This document shows positions 45,078 to 56,049 of a stretch of DNA of 64,000 nt, in pieces. The DNA is from Paratinospora sagittata (taxonomy: Eukaryota > Streptophyta > Magnoliopsida > Ranunculales > Menispermaceae). The notes beneath the pieces were generated by a model, which was not told where the DNA came from, did no database searches, and saw only the letters and a list, made by a program, of their open reading frames with translations. The translations under genes and the position numbers were made by a program. Numbering within the stretch: position 1 is the stretch's first letter; every line of letters begins with the position of its first letter. The stretch spans positions 15,446,001 through 15,510,000 of the forward strand of contig CM069607.1 of NCBI GenBank assembly GCA_035771175.1, written 5' to 3'.

Positions 45078-46075
45078 ATGATGCCAAAGACCTGGTTCAC
45101 CAATTTTGAACAATTCTTAAAGCATTCAGAACCAGTCACCACAACTTCATGTCCCCTCATGAAGAAGCAATATGATGGTTCAGTCAAGATTAGTTTCGAG
45201 CTACCGAATCAACCACAGGAACATCTTCCTGTGCATCATTCAATGATGATCCAGCCTGCATGCAAAGATCATAAGGATGATCCTCCTATCCATTCATTTA
45301 AACCTACTGGATTTCCATATTATCATTCTCATCTCAATGGCCACTTTATATGGGACTGTAATCCAGATATGTGTCATCCTGATTGCACTTGCAAGGATGA
45401 AAATGATGATGAAGATCTAGAAGATTGGTTGGATAGATCGTGTCAATACTATGTAGATCGGTATAAAACGAAACAGAAGTAGAAAAAGATATCTTCATGC
45501 AGATCTAATGCACAAAGAACTTATTATGACCCTCCTGCTCCTCAAGCAACATTAGTTGCTCAACCATGTTTTCCTATTGGTCCCTATGACCAGGATTTTC
45601 CTCCACTTACAAGAGTTGCAGATCCACATCATCATACAAGTGCGAAACCTTTTTCAGTCACTTTTGAAATCCGCCCTGATAGATCTCCAAAGCCACTGTC
45701 GCAGCCAGAAGATGTATTGAATTGGCAGACAAAGAATGCTCTTGTACATAATCAATATTTGTAGAAGATTGATAGTCAGTTGACCACTCTCTCTTCGACC
45801 ACTAGCAGTCTTACTCATAAGACCGATGCTCAGGCAGCTCTAGCTCAGAAGTATTATACTGAACTCACAGCAAAAATTCAGGAGTTAGATGTTACTTTAC
45901 GGTATTACCTTGATCAGAGGTATACTGGACCAGAATTCCATCAATATGAGGTTGAATTACATACTCTCAAACAACAACTATCTTATATTACGACTGATCT
46001 TCAAAAATATAAGAAACCGCCATCTGATCCGTATCAGAAAATTTTGGATTCTTATATGTTTACCTCACCTTAGCC
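45078..46075 (+). pseudogene. Pararetroviral polyprotein spacer and coiled-coil region, remnant
   Basis: The first part (to 45482) ends in an acidic stretch after CNPDMCHPDCTCKDEND, a Cys/His-rich segment. A broken segment rich in Pro follows, then from about 45780 a heptad-like coiled region (LTTLSSTTSSLTHKTDAQAA, then ELHTLKQQLSYITTDLQK). It lies where petuvirus-like polyproteins have low-conservation linker. Stops at 45481, 45763 and 46072. Confidence 0.55.
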
Positions 46076-46235
46076 TACACCTCGTCCACAGACCCCTGTT
46101 GACTCCACTCAATTCCTATTTTCCAATATGTTTCTTAAATCCAAACCTCACCCTACTCCGAGACCACCTCCCCAGAGACCACCTCCACCTAGAGGTCCTA
46201 GACCTAGTTTTGGATGACCACATGGTAAAGCTCTT

Positions 46236-47370
46236 ATGGAACATGAACCTGAGTATTATGACCTCTCATATACTCATGCTACTTTTCAACCTACGTACGC
46301 ATCTCATAGTCCAGTTCCACCACCAATTCCTGTACCACCACTAGAGCCACAACCAACTCCTCCTGAACCTCAATACCAACCTGAACTACCTCTAACCCAT
46401 CCAATTGAACCTTTAGTCCATTTCCTTGACCACCTTGTTCAACAAGATCAGAAGACAGCTAATTCTGATGCAACTTTTCCAACTGATTCAGCTCCTATTA
46501 TGGACTCTTCTACTGCTACTGATCTAGAAGGATTTGTTTCATCTGATTCAAATTCCCTTGCAGACTCCTATGTTGTCGATTCTTCTCAACTTTCTGATCA
46601 GTCCTTTGATGGTCCTCAGCTAATGGATATTTCTAATGTCGCTGATATCAATATGGCCCAAGGCACCTTCTCCTCTCACAATGAACCAGAAATCACTGAA
46701 ATTATTGATGAAGATACTGAAGATGCTCTTTTTATTGGTCCTCGCGACATTCCACAATCTGCCACTAGAAACACCAATGGTCCTTGGTTTTCTCTTGATG
46801 ACGTCCCTGTTGAAAAATGGCGTATCAAGCTTTCTACATGGTGTGCATGGATGGATAACCAAATGCTCACAGGCAAATCCTCTGAAGATGTTCTTTGAGA
46901 TTTCTTCTCTCGTTGCACAGGATTGCTCTGTGATTGGTTATTAAGCATGGGTGAATATCGCATTATTTAAATGGTACAAATGACCATTTTTGAAGTCTAT
47001 CAGCTCATGCTCAAAGAATTTGTTGGTGATATTACTCTTGTTTAAAAATAATACAAACAAGAGTACTTTACAATGAAGTGTTGCTCCTTAGACAAAAGAG
47101 ATCTCCCTCGTATGATCCTTCGTTTCCATTTACTTGGTGGGATCAACAAACCAGATCTCAAGTACACCTTTATTGCCTTATTGCCAGAAGAAACTCATGC
47201 AGAAGTTAATCGCCTTATTCTCGCTACTAGCAGACCTATGGATCAGATTTCATTTGCCAAAATTTTCCAATTTCTTATTACAGCTATTAACAAGTTATGT
47301 GAGGTTCGCAAGACAATCAAAGATATGTCAAGTCCTGATGTTAACTATAATCGAGTCTTGCACCCATCTA
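46236..47370 (+). pseudogene. Pararetroviral Pro-rich linker and capsid-like domain, remnant
   Basis: Begins with a Pro-rich stretch (PVPPPIPVPPLEPQPTPPEP), then an acidic Ser/Asp-rich region and WFSLDDVPVEKWRIKLSTWC (from about 46783). After a frame break near 46896 the pattern 'F..R.TG.L.DWL' and later FVGDI, a KQEYF-like stretch and RFHLLGGINKPDLKYTFIAL with LPEETHAEVNRLI match the capsid region of plant pararetroviruses. The usual CCHC knuckle was not found before the fragment ends at about 47370. Confidence 0.62.
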
Positions 47371-47586
47371 TCAAGAGTCTAGTTCAAGTTTTATGCTTTC
47401 TTCAAGTTGTCTATGAGTCTCTTGTATTTTTTCAAGTTTGTATTCACAGTTGTGTATGTTGTCCTTATGTATTTTCATATCTAGTTTCTAGAGTCGATAT
47501 TGTATTCAGTCCTAGGTGTTTAAAATATGTCCTAGTAGATACTATCGTGTGTTTGTGATAGTATTAACCCATAATACTTGTCTATG
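47371..47586. other. Unassigned stretch between virus fragment and RT
   Basis: AT-rich with phrases such as CAAGTTTTATGCTTTCTTCA repeated loosely. It could be viral or copia DNA too diverged to place. No gene. Confidence 0.35.
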
Positions 47587-48098
47587 CTTGTTACAAGGAT
47601 TTTCCCTTATACCAAATGGATGTAAAGAGTGCATTTCTAAATGGATCATCAATGAAGAGGTATATGTGGAACAACCTCCAGGGTTTGAGGATGCTCAAGA
47701 CCCGAATTGTGTGTTCAAACTCCACAAAGCCTTATATGGATTAAGACAAGCTCCAAGAGCTTGGTATGATAGACTGAGTTCGTTTCTTTTAGATCATAAA
47801 TCTCAAAACGGAAAACTTGATCCTATTCTGTTTATCAAACACAAAAATGACAATATGCTTCCGTTTATCAAACACAAAAATGACAATATGCTTATTGTTC
47901 AAATATATGTGGATGATATCATTTTTAGTGCATCAAACAAAGAGTTGTGTGATGAGTTTTCAAAACTAATGCAAAAAGAATTTGAAATGAGTATAATGGG
48001 AGAACTTACATACTTTCTCGGCTTACAAATTAAGCAAATGCCAAAAGGCACCTTCATAAGCCAATCAAAGTATGTTAAGGAAATGGTTAAAAAGTTTT
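47587..48098 (+). pseudogene. F1 copia reverse transcriptase core, now inverted
   Basis: After a frame break near 47640 it reads EEVYVEQPPGFEDAQDPNCV, FKLHKALYGLRQAPRAWYDR and later IVQIYVDDIIFSASNKELCD with the YVDD catalytic box (about 47905-47918), then GELTYFLGLQIKQM and SQSKYVKEMVKK. This is the copia RT core. Its orientation is opposite to every other F1 coding part. A 33-bp in-frame tandem duplication (about 47831-47896) gives FIKHKNDNMLP then FIKHKNDNMLI. The frame ends where LTR DNA starts at 48099. Confidence 0.92.
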
Positions 48099-48290
48099 TG
48101 TAATACTCTAGGATTGCACAAAAAAAACAAATTAATTTTTGAACTTCGAGCACCGCCGGAAGGTTCGGGCATTCTTTTTTCTATAAAAGGAGGGCTCCCC
48201 CCTCTCATTTTCACACCAAACCAACTCTCCTCCTCTTGTTGGAAAACTTTTCTCTCTCTTTCTTTTGAGACTCTCTTTTCAAGACTCTCT
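48099..48290 (+). mobile_element. 5' portion of a solo LTR cut by an inversion
   Basis: Starts TGTAATACTCTAGGATTG and follows the LTR at 19796, including the GAAGGTTCGGGCATTC region, the TATA box and CT-rich leader with GAGACTCTCTTT. It breaks off at about 48290. The preceding GTTTT (48094-48098) and the GTTTC (reverse complement of 43560-43564) beside the other LTR half make a 5-bp TSD with one mismatch, showing that both halves were once one LTR. Confidence 0.85.
48181..48190 (+). promoter_or_regulatory. TATA box in the split LTR
   Basis: CTATAAAAGG, at the place of CTATTTAAGG in the related LTR (about 19889). Likely the LTR promoter, now cut off from its element. Confidence 0.5.
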
Positions 48291-50025
48291 TCGATGTCTA
48301 TGCCTTCTTCTTGGTTGTACCCTTGTGCAACCAATCTAGCCTTATTTCGGACAATTATACCTTGTTCATTATTTTTGTTTCTAAAGATCCATTTGATTCC
48401 TATAACTAATTAATGAAATGGTCTAGAAACTAATTTCCATACTTTATTTCTCACAAAGTGTCCTAGCTCTTCTTGCATATCAAGAATCCAATTTTCATCT
48501 TTTAGTGCATCTTCCACCTTGATTGGTTCAAATTGCGATACAAAAACAACAAGCTTTTGATCTCTTTGAATTGAAGCTCTAGTGGATACACCCTTTTGTG
48601 GATCTCCTAATATTTGATCTTTAGATAGCCCTTGAAGCAATCTCGAGTTTTTAGATGTTTCTAAAGGTTTTTCAGTCTCAAGATCTATGATCTTAGTTGT
48701 CTTGGGATCATCATCGTCAAAGTTTAATTGTTTAACTTCATCCTCAAGAATTTTGTTACTTTCACTTTTATCAAAATTTACATGAATTGATTCTTCTACA
48801 ATTTGAATAGATTTATTGAAAACTCTATAGGCTCTATTGTGAGAAGAGTATCCTAAGAATATTCCTACATCAGATTTAGGTTCAAACTTGTCTAAATTGT
48901 CTTTATCATTGAGGATAAAACACTTACATCCAAATACTCGAAAGTAACTGATGTTAGGTGCTCTACCTTTCCATAGTTCATATGGAGTTTTATTCAAGTC
49001 TTTTCTAATTAAGATTTTGTTCATTACATAGCAGGCTATGTTAATAGCCTATCCCCAAAAATGGTTTGCAGTGTTATACTCATTAAGCATTGTTTTACAC
49101 ATTTCTTGCAAAGTCCTATTTTTCCTCTCAACTACACCATTTTGTTGTGGTGTCCTAGGGGCTGAAAGATGGTGAGTGTAACCTTGATTATTGCAGAAGT
49201 CTTCAACAATTTTATTAACAAATTTACATCCTCTATCATTTCTAATAATGTTGATTTTATGACCCTTTTCATTTTCAACTCTTTTACAAAATTTTATAAA
49301 TAGTTCTCACACATTACATTTATAAGCTAATAGAAATACCCAAGTAAATCTAGTAAAGTCATCAACAATCACAAATACATAAGATTTACTACCTAAGCTT
49401 TGGGTCTTGGTTGGTCCGAATAGATCCATTTGAATCAGTTAAAGAGCTCTAGAGGTAGATTGATGTCTCTTGCTCTTAAATGATGATCGGGTATGATTAC
49501 GAAGTTGACATGGTTTACATACCTTGTCTTTTGAGTAAATTCCCCTTGGACTACCCTTGGCAAGATTATGTTTAACAATTCTAGATATGTTATCCATACT
49601 AACATAAGCAAGTCTCTTATGCCAAAGCCATGCTAATTCACACGAAATAGCACTTAAACATGTTACGCTTTGCTTTTCCATGTCATTAAGATTTGTACAA
49701 TAAACATTCTTATGTCTGGATGCCATGACTGCAACAATTTTATCTATATGTAAAACAATGCACCTATTTGCTTCAAATGAAATGTCATAACCCTTGTCAC
49801 ATAATTGACTTATGCTCAAGAGATTATGTACAAAAAATCATTACAAATCGTTGCCATTGATTCCAATGCCTTCAATATCACCTTTGTTGTCGTCTCTGAA
49901 GTGACCTTTCCTCCTTTCTTCTTTTCAAGACTCAAAAATTTTGATTTATCTCCAGTCATGTGCCTTGAGCAGCTGCTGTCTAGATACCATACTTCTTCAT
50001 TTTTGCTCATTTTCGTGCTTGCCAT
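48291..50025 (-). pseudogene. F1 copia protease, integrase and RT start
   Basis: The minus strand reads WYLDSSCSRHMTGDKSKF (about 49995-49940; the catalytic DSG is DSS), GAG-pre-integrase LWHKRLAYVSMDNISRIVK, CKPCQLRNHTRSSF, integrase core IQMDLFGPTKTQS, IIRNDRG (usually RSDRG or RSDHG) and NGVVERKNRTLQEMC (about 49150-49110), then TPYELWKGRAPNISYFRVFG and EESIHVNFDKSES. RT begins with ALKDENWILDMQEELGHF and ends at LVAQGYNQEEGIDIEE (48334-48290), where the inversion breakpoint lies. Stops at 49441, 49270 and 48409 among others. Compared with F2, this element keeps the RT start. Confidence 0.9.
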
Positions 50026-50543
50026 TAAGCACAGTGCAGGAGTGTGATCTGAATCCGGTTCATCCTCACTTGAGCTTGAATCATCCCATGTGGCTTTTAA
50101 AACTTACTTGTCCATCCTTCTTGAAGTTGTATTCTTCTTATGTCTAGTGGGACACTTACTCTTTACATGACCAAGTTTGTCATAACCTTAATAAATCAAC
50201 TCTGTAAGTTTTGACTTGGGTTTCTTTTCTTTGTGGAACTTGGAGTAAGAACCACTCTTACCCTTTCTCTTAATTAACCTGTTGAATTTTCTAGATAACA
50301 TTGCCATGTCATCTTCTGATTCTAAATCTGAATCACTTTTAGAATCAGTTTCAACATTGAGCGCAATAGATTTCTTTCCTTTTTCCTTAACCTTGACCGG
50401 ACACATCTTATCTTTTATTTTCATTTCATGAACCATTAATGAACCACACAGTTCATCAAAGGTATATTTAACCAGATTTTTGGCTTCTTCAATGGTCGTG
50501 GCCTTGGGTTCCCAAGCTCTAGGTAGACCCTTTAAAAACATTT
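50026..50543 (-). pseudogene. F1 copia gag, C-terminal half
   Basis: Reads FLKGLPRAWEPKATTIEEAK, then YTFDELCGSLMVHEMKIKDK, a basic linker and the knuckle region 'YDKLGHVKSKCP', where the first Cys is lost to a stop and the second is Tyr, so zinc binding is gone. It joins the N-terminal half at 53312 once the solo LTR is ignored (ETVRK-FLKGLP). Confidence 0.88.
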
Positions 50544-53311
50544 TGTAACGCCCGTACCTTAGGATGACGTCATTTTGACCCGTAGAGTACCTGTATAGTA
50601 CCCGTATATGTATATGTATACGTATATGATGCTCAACGCGCGTTAGTTAGAGTGCCTTTGCATGAAGTTTCAGAATGATCGGAGACCCGTTCGAAGTCGA
50701 AACGTGTCGAAAACGGTGTTTTGGATCAGTAGAACTCGTTCCATGAAGGAAGAAATTTCTGTCACCAATTACATCAATAATTTGATCTCTTAGATCCGTG
50801 GTTCGATTGAGATACAATTTTGCCAGATTATTCTTCTCTGATAGATCTTAATTATGGTTGGTGAAGATCTTGATCGGAGTTGTCTACTGTGAGTTATAAA
50901 GCTCCAAACACTGTTTTTCAGATTTATGGATTTTGTTGCGGAGTTTTGATTAAACGGTTGGAACTCACAATCCCATGGTCGGATTCAGCTTAAAGTTTAC
51001 AAGAATGTTGATAACTGACTTATAAAACTTTGGAACGGTTAAGATGTTAAATTGATGAGTCATTTGCATAAAATTGAGTATCTAAGTGGAAGTAATTGCA
51101 ATAGAAAAAAATTGTTCCTTTTGTTTAAGTGTATTTTGAGTGTGTGGCCCAAATGTTTCTATAAATACAAACAAAAATGGGATTTTAGCACACTTGCTTA
51201 TTTTTCCACCTTCGATAGTGCTAGAGAGCTTGGAGAAAGGGGAAAGAAGAGGAGAAGAGAAAAAGAAGGGAAAAAAGAGGTGTTTGAGTGGATTCTTGCT
51301 CAAGGATCATCAAGGTAACCATTTCATTCCAATTTTTCTTCCTTCCATCATTCTCTTACAAGCATGCACTGATGTTTTCGACCTAGGGTTCTATTGAATC
51401 CCGTTTTTGAAAGGGTGATGGAAAATCAAAGTTGGAATTAGGTCTTGAAATTAATATATGTTGACTTAGAGTGTATGGGGAGTACTCTAGAGGTGAAACC
51501 CTCAATTTCTAGCAAAATATTGGAGGGAGACTTGACCTAAAACTTGTGTTTTGACATAGAGTTTTCTATTCAAATTTCTTGTGATTTGTATGAAATTGAT
51601 GAGTAGTTATGGATGTATGACACTCTAAATTACTGATCTTGAATAGGGGAACCTAATTGTAGGGTAATTTTGGCTTAGGCCATGTAAATTGACATTCCCA
51701 TGCAATTTGGGGATTTTCATGTAAATTGGGGATTTTGCCCAAATTAGGGCTTTTGACCTAAACCAAGTCAATTGACCAAATTGACTTGGGAGTCATCTAA
51801 TTGGACCTCATTTGAGTAGATTCATTGGTTTAGAATGTTTGAACCTATGTTAATTTGGTATGAGTTAGTTCAATTTGGCCTTAGGTTATGTATTGCCAAA
51901 TTGGGAATTTTAACTTGAACTTAGTCAATTGATGTAATTGACTTGAGGAATAACCTAATTACCCTTAATATGATTGAATGCTTTGTGTTATAGTGTTTGA
52001 GATCACGGGAATCAACCTATGGCATTCAATTTGGGTTAGGTGTAGTCTAATTTGGTGATTATATGGTTGAATTGAGCAATATGGGTTGACTCATGACTAT
52101 GACCAAGCTAAAATCTCAAATTGACTATAGAATTAGGTTTGAACATGGTTATTAGCATATTTTGGCTGATCTTTAGTATTGTATGGACCATGTGTTATAT
52201 GTAGGGACCTTGGTTGGTTTGAGTAAGCCACGTAGGCAAATTGGTTATTGAAGTACTCGAGGTGATTCGTAGATCTTCTAGTACTTTCTTGGATTGGAAA
52301 TTAGATTCGCTAGACTTAGCCAATCAATTGTGAGTGTTTCTTTATTTGTGTCTTCTATGTGTGACATTCTATTATAGAAATGTTTTAAGTGCTTAATTAT
52401 TATGGGATGCATGATTTGATATCTCATGAAAATTACTTGATCATAGTCAGCTGGAAAAACAATTTGAGTTGAGTCTCCTAGTTAGAGCTTCCTTTGAGAA
52501 ATCCCGTAAGTCTAGTGGGATCCCAGGTTGTGGACCTTGCAGAGGGTTTCAAGGGTAGGCGCAGCCGCAGTTCGTCTAAACCTGAAATAGGGTTTGGAAT
52601 GAATAGTAAATCGGTGACGTGCCCTTGGAATTCCTATTAGAATACGGGTAAGAGGTCATTCGGGCATGGGTCTCGCGCACTCATGTTCTTGAATCGATTC
52701 TTACCTAGGAGGTGTTTAGGTGCATGAACTTGTCATAAGTGATATGCATTGTCTTGATATGACATGAGCTCTTATATTGAACATGTATGCAACCTCGTTT
52801 ACATTCTAGTTGTTTAAACTGTTTTAATGAATCTTGCAATGTTTTACATAAATACACATGTTATGTAGCCACTTGTAGAAAACATTCACTGGGCTTGCTG
52901 TAGCTCACCCCTCACTATTATCTTTTCATGATCGGATAGGAAGGGAAAGGGAAAGGCTTAGTTGCGGAGCATTTCCCGAACTCTGGTTGATGTAGGTGTT
53001 AGTACTTTTCTGCATTTATTTTGATAAATTGTACTATGTAACACCTAATACGTATACTTAACACTTAGATGGGTTGTAGTCATTGTTAAGTATTATTTTG
53101 TGCTTTTGATCACTGTGGACTTTGAAAAAAAAAAATTATGGCTTGCATTTTGGGAATGTAATATTATTTGATTATGTCCATATGTGTTTATTGTTGTGTA
53201 TTTGAGATTATGATGTGTATTAGAAGGCTTATCGGGATGTCGTATATATCGAGGGAAGATATGCAGGGGGTTCCGTGCCGGTCATGACGTCACGTATCGT
53301 GGGTCGTGACA
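50544..53311 (+). mobile_element. Solo LTR, gypsy-type, 2.77 kb, in F1 gag
   Basis: Edges TGTAACGCCCGTACC and GGGTCGTGACA. Flanks CATTT (50539-50543) and CTTTC (53312-53316); the gag reading frame argues for CTTTC as the original 5-bp TSD with two later changes in the left copy. CACTGGGCTTGCTGTAGCTC (52888-52907), then ACCCC, is the shared LTR motif. Frames at 51052-51397 are purine-rich leader DNA, not genes. Confidence 0.85.
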
Positions 53312-53820
53312 CTTTCTAACGGTTTCTTCTTAGTCGTAGCTTCTGCTTAAGTTTTTCATCTCATTGATGTTTGTTGTAAATCGAGCGATAACCTCTGCTA
53401 TAGAATCAGTTTGGAGCTTTGCCTTCTTGACTTGCAAAGTTCCTTTGTGGGTGACCTCTAACTTATCCCAGAGTTCCTTAGCGGTTTCACACACGCTAAC
53501 CCTATTGAACTCTTCAACAAATAAACTGCAAAACATAATGCTTACAACTTGGTTATTTAACAACTCTTCCTTTTTTCCTTGGGACTCCATTCATCTGAAT
53601 CCTTAGGGACATTAATGCCATTTATGGTCTTTGTAGGTGTTGGACATCCGTTTATCACAACATCCCACATTTCAAAGTCTTGGGCTTTAAGATAGAATTT
53701 AATCATGGTTTTCCAATGTGGGTAGGTATCTCCCTTTAATAATGGTGGTTGGTTGGTGGAGTTTCCTTCACCCAAAAGATAAGCATTCTTTGCATTTTGT
53801 CCTACCATACTTAATCAAAG
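53312..53820 (-). pseudogene. F1 copia gag, N-terminal half
   Basis: Starts MVGQNAKNAYLLGEGNSTNQ (53808), then PPLLKGDTYPHWKTMIKFYL, AQDFEMWDVVINGCPTPTKT, a frameshift, LNNQVVSIMFCSLFVEEFNR and VCETAKELWDKLEVTHKGTL, KLQTDSIAEVIARFTTNINE. This is a UBN2-type copia gag, about 40 bp inside the primer-binding site, so the start Met is well supported. Confidence 0.92.
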
Positions 53821-53847
53821 ATTGTTAGATACTTTGACGGTTAACCT

Positions 53848-53859
53848 GCTCTGATACCA
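53848..53859 (-). other. F1 primer-binding site (initiator Met tRNA)
   Basis: The minus strand reads TGGTATCAGAGC, the perfect 12-base complement to plant initiator Met tRNA, two bases inside the 5' LTR end (53862). Confidence 0.95.
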
Positions 53860-53861
53860 AC

Positions 53862-56026
53862 TGTTGACCCAGATGTGTCCGAGAAGGGGGATGAATTGGA
53901 CATTTAGCAGATTTTAACATTTCTTTTAAATGTATGAAATATTGAAAACAGATTAAACAAAGCATGGTAAATCAAACACAATAACAATAAGACACACAAG
54001 ATTTAGAGTGGTTCGGCCTCGACTACATCCACTACCTAACCTTCTCAGTTAGGATTTGTCCAAACTCCACTAAGGATATTCTTACGGGTGAAGACAAAAC
54101 TGTTATACCTTCTCAATTTACGGGCTTAACAATAACTGTTTCTTAACTTCCGGGTGTGAGAATGACTGTTACAACTCGAGCAACACTTACTTTAAACCAG
54201 TGACTATCCAATCACAAAAACCAAGGCACAAGATGAGATATGATTCCCTTTACTTAGAATCAAAGTGATACTTACAAAGCTTTGGATTGAACCTTCTGTT
54301 ACCACAGATTCATCAAAATATGTATGATGAAGTTCAATTGAAAACTGATTCAAAAAGCTTTCATCTTCTTCAATGGATTTTTGAAAAGATATAGATGAAA
54401 ATCAACTAATCAGAAGACTTAATGTATTTCAAAGAGATAGTGAGTTTAAAGCAGTAATTAGAAGACTAACTTCCAAAAGTTTTTGCACAAGTGAAAACTG
54501 TTAAACGTTTTGAACGGTTTTCAATTTTTGTATTCTATAAATCGATAAATGATCTGCTTTGAGGCAACATATATATAGAAACAACAATGGCGCAATGACC
54601 TTGGTAATTTTGGCACACAAAGTTATTTCAAAAACAACGAACACATTATTTCCTGAAACAGATTGATTCAGCTCTGTGCAATTACGGCGAGAGCACCTGA
54701 ATCTTTTGATCATTCATGAAAAAAATGTTCTGATAAAATATTAGAATGTTCTAAAAAGATTCAAAAAGTTCTAAAAAGTTTTGCGCAGTTCGTAAAAAGT
54801 GTAACTCTCAGAACCATGATAGTATTGAATTAACGTCCTAATTGGTTAATCAACGTCCTGGCGCATAATGAAAACTTTGTCATTTTGTTCCTTGAGGGCG
54901 CTCATGGACCATAAGCATCTTGCTGAACAGTGAAGTGAGGGCGCTACTTGATCATAAGTGTCTTATCTTACTTATCAATTAAAAATGACTAAAAGCTATG
55001 AGGGCGCTAAACAATAGTTAGCATCTTGTTTTATTTTAGCATACTTAAAGTCATGAGGGCATTACAAATGTGCAAGCGTCCTGATATTTAAAGCACGAAA
55101 ACTATAAGGGCGCTACTAGCGACGTAAGCGTCTTGATGTTTTAAAACATTTTTAAAACAACTAAAAAAAATAAGGGCGCTATTAGGTGATGAACGGCCTG
55201 ATGTTTTAACTTGTAAAAACGATAAGTCCCTTGAAGAATAATCAGCGTCCTGTGAGTTACTAAGTTGGTTCTTAAGTGAGGGCACTCTTATTCTATTAAC
55301 TTCCTGAGAGTTTTCCAACTTAGAACTATCAACCTCCTTAACGATTTAAATCATTAAAAGCTCGAAAAATAGTCAATGAGCTGATATTGAATTAGCGTCG
55401 TGACAAGTTCATTGGTTTACTCAATAAGGGCGCTACTGATGAAGTAATCGTCCCGATAAATATGAACGTTTCAACCTTGAACTCTATCAGTGTCCTAATG
55501 TATCATTAGCATCCTGACTTACCATGTCCAGGAGGGCGCTGCTGAGACATTAGCATCCTGAAAGATGTATTAGCGTCCTGATGGGCACTTAACAACAGCT
55601 TTGATTTTCCATTTAAAACTTGATAAATGCGATTAAAGCCTTGGTATTTTTGGATCAAATCAATCATAGAGAATTCAATATAAATGATCAAAAAATCAAC
55701 TCGACTAAATCATGCAATCATGCATATTGCTGAATCATATGACGGTGAAGATTCTACAACCTAAATACGCTATAATCCTATAAAATATGTGTTCAAACGA
55801 TCATGACCTTCAAATAGATCTTGATAACACTTTCACCATGCATCATTGAATCTTCGAAACCTTTATGTAAGATTAGTTGTTCTATGCATACAATATTATT
55901 ATAAACAAAATGTGGCTTGCAATCATCAAAATATCATTCATATAAGAGAATACTCTTGTAAGAGACCTGAGTTAGGATTTTCAAACCTCAGTTAGGATTT
56001 TCAAACCTCATATAATTGGTTCAAAA
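53862..56026 (-). repeat. F1 5' LTR
   Basis: Plus-strand left edge TGTTGACCCAGATG; right edge ATTGGTTCAAAA (terminal CA decayed from ACA). Collinear with 40447-42583, including the word array at about 54830-55590. Just before its right edge it holds two 20-bp copies of host flank sequence (55977-56010) absent from the 3' LTR. Differences from the 3' LTR are frequent, so the insertion is old. Confidence 0.9.
54830..55590. repeat. Phased GGGCGCT/AGCGTCC hairpin array in F1 5' LTR
   Basis: The counterpart of 41420-42180, with the same unit order but more decay (AACGTCCTAA, AAGTGTCTTA, GGGCATTAC). Good units remain near 54893, 54948, 55000, 55107, 55427 and 55532. Confidence 0.85.
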
Positions 56027-56049
56027 CTCAGTTAGGATTTTCAAACCTC
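55971..56049. repeat. 20-bp repeat of flanking DNA at the F1 5' LTR end
   Basis: The string TTAGGATTTTCAAACCTC occurs three times: twice inside the LTR (55977-56010) and once in the flank just after TSD CTCAG (56032-56049). The 3' LTR reads straight from GGGACATGAGG to ATAATTGG with no such copies. Confidence 0.85.

Larger units (their letters stand above)
44439..47370 (+). mobile_element. Endogenous pararetrovirus fragment (Caulimoviridae-like), degenerate
   Basis: A run of plus-strand frames in the domain order of a caulimovirid polyprotein: movement protein (44454-45062), spacer with Cys/His residues (45078-45482), coiled-coil region (about 45765-46075), Pro-rich linker (46236-46450) and capsid-like region (about 46786-47370). 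Protease, RT and RNase H are absent. The single-polyprotein order recalls petuviruses and florendoviruses, but genus is not decided. At least six stops or frameshifts separate the parts (for example 45061, 45481, 45763, 46072, 46218, 46896, 46968), so no full-length protein can be made. It lies between an LTR fragment and the inverted copia RT piece. Confidence 0.75.
40447..56026 (-). mobile_element. Copia element F1 with paired LTRs
   Basis: Perfect TSD CTCAG (40442-40446 and 56027-56031). Minus-strand order: 5' LTR (56026-53862), initiator-Met primer-binding site (53859-53848), gag (53820-53312 and 50543-50026), protease, integrase and RT start (50025-48291), RT middle now inverted (47587-48098 on plus), RT end and RNase H (43564-42815), polypurine tract, 3' LTR (42583-40447). 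Later events: solo LTR 50544-53311, a solo LTR in RT, a pararetrovirus fragment and an inversion of about 3.9 kb. Every domain is broken, so it cannot move itself. Confidence 0.88.

Noticed and set aside
54501..55318. Frames in F1 LTRs on both strands
   Set aside because: They do not keep the same frame between the two LTRs and contain the hairpin word array.
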